From: Nitrospiraceae bacterium
GTDB lineage: Bacteria; Nitrospirota; Nitrospiria; Nitrospirales; Nitrospiraceae
DNA: 49,015 nucleotides
NCBI GenBank assembly: GCA_023248355.1
Contig: JAHFES010000006.1
Location: 1 to 49,015, forward strand
Direction of reading: 5' to 3'
Below, one piece after another: positions 44,319-49,015 of this stretch; position 1 is the stretch's first letter; each line of letters starts with the position of its first letter. A program made the translations under genes and the position numbers. The notes beneath the pieces were generated by a model, which saw only the letters and a list, made by a program, of their open reading frames with translations, was not told where the DNA came from and made no database searches.

Positions 44319-45203
44319 ATGCGTCCATTAGAGTTTCCAGATTTCCTCCGCCGCCTCGACAAACACCACAAGGCGCTCGACCCTATGCATCTGATGTACG
44401 ATAACGTCCTGCAATCGGGCTACCTTCATTTTGGGTATTGGCCTACGGAGCATACCGATCAACCCGGCGTATTGGGCCAGTTTTGCCAAGCCCAAGAGCG
44501 TTTCGCGAATGAGCTGTTGGCGTGCCTCCCGCCGGGGACACATCGGGTCCTCGATGTCGGGGCAGGAATGGGCCGCCTTGCCGGGGAGATGATTGCCCGA
44601 GGCCATCGGGTTACGGCGGTGACGCCTTCGTCTGTACAGGCGGAGCACATTGCAACCCACTATCCCGCGGTCACCGTGAAGCAGGGCCTCTTTCAAGATG
44701 TTGGGCAGACACTCGACCCCAAGGCCTATGATGTCATCCTCTTTTCAGAAAGCTTTCGATACATGCCCTTGGATCGGGTTATGCCCCTGTTCAGCCGACT
44801 CCTGAGCGAGAATGGTCGTGTGCTTATCGGGGATTGGTTCGCACAAAGCAGAGCTACGCACGGTCGAGGCCATGATCACCACGAAGCGACGTTCCGGGAG
44901 ATGGCGCAATCCCGTGGTTGGACGATTGTCTCTGAGCGGGATATCACGCAGAATATTCTGCCGACCCTCACCATTGCTCAAGAAATTCTCTGCGGTCTGT
45001 ACCTGCCGCTTGCCGGTCTCGTCCTGTCGAAGTTTGCGCAGAAGCGGCCAAAACTGTTCCGATTGTGCCTGCCCTGGATGACAAGGTGGATAGAACGAAA
45101 GCTGCTTCCACAACTTACTGGGCGTTTCGAACCAGCGGTCTTTGCCCAGGACTACCGATACCTCTTTCTCGTGATCAAAAGCTCCGACGCGGCCGCCGCC
45201 TAG
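44319..45203 (+). CDS. SAM-dependent methyltransferase (class I)
   Basis: This 294-aa protein has the SAM-binding motif VLDVGAGMGRLAGEM, a DVILFSESFRYMP segment like that of small-molecule methyltransferases, and a C-terminal hydrophobic patch (LPLAGLVLSKF) that could touch membrane. It resembles the UbiE/cyclopropane-synthase-like group but no substrate can be assigned. It starts 146 bp after atpC, with no gene in that gap. Confidence 0.8.
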   Translation: MRPLEFPDFLRRLDKHHKALDPMHLMYDNVLQSGYLHFGYWPTEHTDQPGVLGQFCQAQERFANELLACLPPGTHRVLDVGAGMGRLAGEMIARGHRVTAVTPSSVQAEHIATHYPAVTVKQGLFQDVGQTLDPKAYDVILFSESFRYMPLDRVMPLFSRLLSENGRVLIGDWFAQSRATHGRGHDHHEATFREMAQSRGWTIVSERDITQNILPTLTIAQEILCGLYLPLAGLVLSKFAQKRPKLFRLCLPWMTRWIERKLLPQLTGRFEPAVFAQDYRYLFLVIKSSDAAAA

Positions 45204-45319
45204 TGAACGAGCGTGGCTGCGAGTTGTCTGCATTTCATAGGAATCCGTCGGCTACTAGAGTAAAAGTACCATTGATTAATAGTAACTGACCATCATTCTG
45301 ACATCACCATGGTCTGGCG

Positions 45320-45679
45320 ATGGCAAGAATCCTCGTAATCGATGACGAACCCTCCATTCGAGATCTACTTCACACGGTTCTGACCCGTCGCGGGCACGAA
45401 GTCGTGACGGCGTCCAATGGCAAACTCGGGCTCGCTCGATTTCGGGAGGATCGTCCCCGCTTAACTATTCTCGATTTGAAATTGCCGGATATAGGCGGCC
45501 TAGACGTCCTGAGAGAAATCCGCTCCTTCGATCGAGAGGCCCCCGTCATAATCTTGACCGGCGCCGGAACCGATCAGATTGAAGCAACCGCGAAACAGTT
45601 CGGCGCCACGGATTTCCTGCAGAAGGGATTTTCCCTCCACGCGCTGGGCGAAGCGCTGAAAAAGGTATTCAAGGAATAG
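45320..45679 (+). CDS. Single-domain response regulator
   Basis: This 119-aa receiver domain is complete: the acidic pair DDE near residues 8-10, phospho-acceptor Asp in LDLKLPD (about residue 52), Thr in ILTGAG and Lys in FLQKGF. There is no output domain. It is CheY/Spo0F-like and probably passes a signal by protein-protein contact. No kinase is encoded nearby. No clear Shine-Dalgarno was found. Confidence 0.9.
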   Translation: MARILVIDDEPSIRDLLHTVLTRRGHEVVTASNGKLGLARFREDRPRLTILDLKLPDIGGLDVLREIRSFDREAPVIILTGAGTDQIEATAKQFGATDFLQKGFSLHALGEALKKVFKE

Positions 45680-45735
45680 TCTCCACTGAGTGGCAAGTTT
45701 TGATCATCCCTCGAGGGGCGTCCGCCTATTCCTTC

Positions 45736-45765
45736 ACCGGCAGGACTGAGTCACGTCCTGCCGGT
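45736..45765. terminator. Hairpin between the response regulator and the heme-protein gene
   Basis: ACCGGCAGGAC (45736-45746) and GTCCTGCCGGT (45755-45765) form a perfect 11-bp stem with an 8-nt loop. It lies between two converging genes and may terminate both, although no U tract is present. Confidence 0.5.
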
Positions 45766-45858
45766 TGCCACAATCAGACCATTGCCGCCGCCAACGAGGG
45801 TGTTGGCTTCGGGTTGATTCCTCTCAAGCGAAATAGGATCATTAGACGCATCGCGCTG

Positions 45859-46455
45859 CTATTGACCGACCGGAATCGTAATGACGATCGCGCCCATCAC
45901 GTCATTGAGTTTAAAATCTCGCTTCGGGCTGTCCTGATGGGCGTTATGGCATCCAAGACAGGCCTGGGTGATCGCGAGATCGGCATAGACGGCCTGAAAA
46001 TACCGGTTCCCTCCATTCTTGACGAATCCGGTATACGGGCGGTTGGGATGAGTCAGGACAGACCCAAGGCCTGTCTTCTCGAACTCGGACGCCGCGGCGT
46101 TCTTCTTGTTGATGGGCCACAAGCTGATCAACCGATACTGAACGCCGGCGCCTTTCTTCGCAATCAATCGGCCGGACTCCATCAAGAACTGGGCCGGCAG
46201 GGGGAGTGTATTTTTCTCCTGCCAGTTCTCTGACGCCACGACGACTCCCTTAGACTGCAACCGTTCCACAACATGAACCGTGTAAAAGGTCCGGTCAGCT
46301 TCAATCACCGCATGAACATAATCCGCCACCGTTTCCACCGGCAGACTGACAGACGTACTCTCTGGCGTCGCGTTGCTCGGCCAGATCAAACCGGCGGCTC
46401 CCAACCCGACCACCAGCATGGGAACTCCCCACAGCAACTTGTTGGAGAATGTCAT
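45859..46455 (-). CDS. DUF3365 (Tll0287-like) single-heme protein, copy 1
   Basis: This 198-aa exported protein starts with a signal/anchor helix (residues 8-25). The rest matches the DUF3365/Tll0287 fold and has one c-type heme motif, CLGCH, near residue 165, in a region that also has NDVMGAIVITIP. Tll0287-type domains often occur as sensors; this one has no output domain. AAGGAGG precedes the ATG. A paralogue lies at 47809-48384. Confidence 0.85.
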   Translation of the reverse strand: MTFSNKLLWGVPMLVVGLGAAGLIWPSNATPESTSVSLPVETVADYVHAVIEADRTFYTVHVVERLQSKGVVVASENWQEKNTLPLPAQFLMESGRLIAKKGAGVQYRLISLWPINKKNAAASEFEKTGLGSVLTHPNRPYTGFVKNGGNRYFQAVYADLAITQACLGCHNAHQDSPKRDFKLNDVMGAIVITIPVGQ

Positions 46456-46817
46456 AGAAACCTCCTTGTTTTCCTCGTGGAAACGCCGGCATGAATCGCC
46501 GCGCCTTCACGAGGAGGTAAACTGCGCTACGGTCAAGAAGCCCAATAATCGCGGCCATGAGCAAACGGATAAGTTCGACTATCAGATTGGAACCGGGAAT
46601 ATTACAAGGGGTACGGAAGAAGTGAGCGGTGCGATGCGGGTCAATCAGGAGGCAGTCACTATCCCTCGAGTGGCGGAAGGGAAGCACGTAGCGGGAAGGC
46701 ACCGAAGACATGTCCCACCCCTCTGGCCGTATGAAGCAGCGTGCCCGTGAGCTCATACGATGAGTCAACATACTCTTCGGCCCGCAAGTTGTCCAATAAC
46801 CACTGTTGGTGGTGTGA

Positions 46818-47244
46818 CAGAAGGTCGCCGACGGTATTCGGAGATCCGTCGATCTTGGTGCGGACGACCTGTCGAATTCCTATCGAGTGGGCGCCAGCAC
46901 GGTCATCACGAACGCATTCGCCTATGCCCAGACCAATGGGCGAGGCGGGTTGGGTTGCCCCACCGCCATCACGGCGGGAAACTTCCGTGCCCTTGAAACG
47001 GCGACGAATCGGGTGGTCATCTACCCAGGAACGCTCTCTCCGGCGATTGGGGGAATCATGGCCGCCAGTGCGACAAACAAATGGGACCAACTCAAAAACC
47101 CAACCAGCCTGGACGGAGAAAGCTGGTGCGGGTCATGCTATGGCCTCGGGCTACGGCATCGGGGTGGATATCGCCGCGCCAGGCGTGCACATCTATGCCA
47201 CGGACATTATGGGCGCTGCTGGGTATGGTGCCGGTAATTACTGA
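46818..47244 (+). pseudogene. Decayed subtilisin-like serine protease fragment
   Basis: Reading the plus strand from 46818, one frame gives subtilase-like blocks: DGIRRSVDLGADDLSNSY, NAFAYAQTNGRGGLGCP, ITAGN and VIYPGTLSPAIGGIMAASATN. Near 47130-47150 a frameshift is needed to continue into GIGVDIAAPGVHIYATDI, after which a stop codon cuts the gene before the GTSMA block with the catalytic Ser. The catalytic Asp and His regions are also missing upstream. So this is a remnant of the oxyanion and substrate-binding part only, not a working protease. Confidence 0.7.
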
Positions 47245-47273
47245 GGAGGTCACTAAATAGTGCGCACTTTCTT

Positions 47274-47693
47274 GTGCTCAATGACCGTGAAATAAGGCAT
47301 TCTGTATTCTTCTCCCGGCCGGATACGCACTCCTTGATAGTCGGATCAGTATGTGTCCAAGTGATGGCCCCTCGTTCAGGACAGGATGTTCGGTTCAATG
47401 ATAGGCTCCTGCGCACCGATGGGACTGAGTCCTCTTGGACCTATCGATGGGCCATGAATTGGAGTTACACGTTCTGGCGTCCCAGTGTACCGGGTTTTCC
47501 GCTGTCGACGACCATGAACACGGATCTGCCTGGGACGACCGCCGATTCCCAGCTCACCCAAGGTGCAAGGGAAGGGAGAAGTGTACAGCAACAACATACC
47601 GCAGAGATCATGTCCAGAAATGGCGGGGCCGAGGCAGGCGATGTTGTGAATGTGGAGGGCAACTCGCAGACCATCACTATCGTCGTTCGGTAA
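47274..47693 (+). other. Uncertain ORF or further remnant, followed by a hairpin
   Basis: A 139-codon frame (MLNDREIRH... to ...SQTITIVVR) lies between the subtilase remnant and copy 2 of the heme protein. I recognise no family. Composition is mixed and no good ribosome-binding site is evident. A hairpin follows at 47710-47737. It may be a remnant of a larger protein from the same decayed locus or a chance frame. Confidence 0.3.
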
Positions 47694-47709
47694 AAGCGGC
47701 TAGGAACGA

Positions 47710-47737
47710 GGCGAAGGCCGATCTACCGGCCTTCGCC
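47710..47737. terminator. Hairpin terminator candidate
   Basis: GGCGAAGGCCG (47710-47720) and CGGCCTTCGCC (47727-47737) form a perfect 11-bp stem with a 6-nt loop. It sits 71 bp past the 3' end of the second heme-protein gene and 17 bp after the uncertain ORF. No U tract is present. Confidence 0.5.
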
Positions 47738-47808
47738 GCCCTCGGTGCTCTCCATGGTTCCTGTCCCTCCATTCCGGTCGGGCTCAGTGGGGCAAGCGAC
47801 GCTATTTC

Positions 47809-48384
47809 CTACTGAGGCAGCGGAATCTCAATCACCAGCCCACCCATCACGTCATCCATCTTAAAATCCTTCTTTGAGCTTCGCGGGTGCGCGTTGTGAC
47901 AACTGATGCAAGCTTGACTCACGGCCCGATCGGCGTAGATGGCTTGAAAGTAGGCCTGATTGCCGATCTTGACTGTACTACTAGCCGACTGTTCAGGATG
48001 CTGCCGCACGGCTTCCAGTCCGTTCTTTTCCGACTCACTGTACGGGGCGTTGTGCGGGTTGATGGGCCAGAGACTAATGAGCCGGTAGCGGACCTTCGTG
48101 CCGGTCTTCATGGCCAGATCGCTGGACTCCATTAAAAACTGAGCCGGCAGCGGAAGCACGTTCTTCTTCGCGCGCCAGTTCTCGGCTGCTATAGTTCCGC
48201 CATTCTTCTGCAGGCGATCGACCACATGGATCGTGTAGAACGTCCGGTCCGCTTCGATGACCGCGTGGATATAATCTGCAACGGTTTGCGGGGGGATGCC
48301 TTGCTGGTCAGACGCACTGGAGATATGCGTGAGGAGAGGGTTTACGGTGAGCACGACGGTTGCAAGAAAGAGCATACCTTTCAT
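47809..48384 (-). CDS. DUF3365 (Tll0287-like) single-heme protein, copy 2
   Basis: This 191-aa paralogue of the gene at 45859-46455 shares long blocks (VADY-HAVIEADRTFYT-HVV, LPLPAQFLMES, YRLISLWPIN, QAxxxCHNAH). It has a signal peptide and one CxxCH motif (CISCH). AGGAGGTG lies before the ATG at 48382-48384. The two are diverged enough not to be a recent duplication. The signal segment differs, so they may have different partners. Function is unknown; a redox or ligand sensor is an inference. Confidence 0.85.
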   Translation of the reverse strand: MKGMLFLATVVLTVNPLLTHISSASDQQGIPPQTVADYIHAVIEADRTFYTIHVVDRLQKNGGTIAAENWRAKKNVLPLPAQFLMESSDLAMKTGTKVRYRLISLWPINPHNAPYSESEKNGLEAVRQHPEQSASSTVKIGNQAYFQAIYADRAVSQACISCHNAHPRSSKKDFKMDDVMGGLVIEIPLPQ

Positions 48385-48512
48385 GGCGGCACCTCCTTGT
48401 GCAGGTTGGAATCAGCCTCACGTAGATAGCATAGTCCTCTGTCATGGAAGAGGCAAACCGCTGGCAATCTCCATTTGCATTTGACCAAAGCTCTTTAGTA
48501 GCGTGTGCGCAC

Positions 48513-49015
48513 ATGATTACTGAATTCGTTGTGACATCTGGGGAACAGCCGAAGCGGCTTGATATCTTTCTCGTCAATCGAGAGCGAGACATCTCTCGGT
48601 CTGCTCTTCAGCGGTTGATCGGGTTAGGCCGTATTCGCATCAACGATCAGGCGGTCAAGGCGAGCCACAAGATTAAGCCGGGCGACAAAATCACCATGGA
48701 TGTGCCGAAGCCGGAGCCCCTGGCTCTCAAGGGGGAGGCAATCCCGCTCGAAGTCCTGTTTGAAGATGACGCCCTCCTCGTGCTGAACAAACCATCCGGC
48801 ATTGTGGTCCATCCAGCCCCAGGGAACTGGACCGGGACGCTCGTCAACGCCCTACTCCATCACTTTCAAACCTCCGGTGGTACCGTCTCAGCTGTTGGGG
48901 GCAAGGAACGACCTGGTCTTGTGCATCGGCTGGATAAGGAAACGTCTGGCGTGATGGTCATTGCTAAGACCGATCAGGCTCATCGCCATCTGGCCTCGCA
49001 GTTCAAGGAGCATAC
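48513..49015 (+). CDS. rluD: RluD-type 23S rRNA pseudouridine synthase (N-terminal part, runs off right edge)
   Basis: The open frame from ATG 48513 reaches the window edge after 167 complete codons. It has an N-terminal S4 RNA-binding domain (RSALQRLIGLGRIRIN), then VLNKPSGIVVHP and the catalytic-Asp motif GLVHRLDKETSGVMV. RluD-type enzymes make pseudouridines in helix 69 of 23S rRNA. Assignment to RluD rather than a paralogue such as RluC is by resemblance of the two-domain layout; the C-terminus is not visible. Confidence 0.88.
   Translation, partial: MITEFVVTSGEQPKRLDIFLVNRERDISRSALQRLIGLGRIRINDQAVKASHKIKPGDKITMDVPKPEPLALKGEAIPLEVLFEDDALLVLNKPSGIVVHPAPGNWTGTLVNALLHHFQTSGGTVSAVGGKERPGLVHRLDKETSGVMVIAKTDQAHRHLASQFKEH

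Noticed and set aside
46659-47090. 143-codon minus-strand ORF opposite the subtilase remnant
   Set aside because: The plus strand carries recognisable subtilase blocks; the minus-strand product is Arg-rich and matches nothing.

Overview
The window looks like a chromosomal segment of a Nitrospira-type nitrite-oxidising bacterium (phylum Nitrospirota). The best evidence is the truncated gene at the left edge. It encodes the N-terminal half of a periplasmic, Tat-exported nitrite oxidoreductase alpha subunit (NxrA). GC content is fairly high for most of the window, with AT-rich dips upstream of nxrA and around rsmG/parA. Most of the content is housekeeping, with a decayed accessory patch near the right end.

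Layout. 1-2.4 kb: nxrA (minus strand, runs off the left edge), an AT-rich upstream region, and tRNA-Gly(GCC) behind a near-consensus promoter. 2.6-9.3 kb: a PLP-dependent threonine/serine dehydratase, then a minus-strand TgpA-type transglutaminase / DUF58 / MoxR cluster and an uncharacterised Rossmann-type protein. 9.4-16.1 kb: a ChaN-like lipoprotein, a SWIM zinc-finger protein, a 63-aa membrane protein, and tesA divergent from a YbbA/YbbP-type ABC transporter. 16.1-24.2 kb (minus): a PilZ protein, a chimeric VOC/sugar-dehydrogenase remnant, an M1 aminopeptidase, and the sugar-phosphate operon pgi-pgl-glk-rpiA. 24.3-27.8 kb (minus): an envelope cluster of two L,D-transpeptidase-fold enzymes, one catalytically empty relative, a helical lipoprotein ending in lysines, and a Lys-rich secreted miniprotein.

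28.1-36.6 kb (plus) is the classic origin-proximal block rpmH-rnpA-yidD-yidC-mnmE-mnmG-rsmG-parA-parB. dnaA is not in front of it. Two perfect parS sites bracket rsmG. Two bactofilins and mnmA follow. 39.1-44.2 kb holds an F1-only ATP synthase operon, atpH-A-G-D-C, with no F0 genes. Its atpD-atpC spacer can fold into a cloverleaf. 44.3-48.4 kb contains a SAM methyltransferase, a stand-alone receiver domain, and two paralogous DUF3365 single-heme proteins on either side of a decayed subtilisin gene. The window ends inside an rluD-like pseudouridine synthase gene.

The strongest ideas for follow-up are: (i) a Braun-lipoprotein-like operon in which a lipoprotein with a C-terminal Lys-Lys-Lys is encoded beside its presumed cross-linking and cleaving enzymes; (ii) the cloverleaf element between atpD and atpC; (iii) the VOC/sugar-dehydrogenase chimera; (iv) the parS pair around rsmG.
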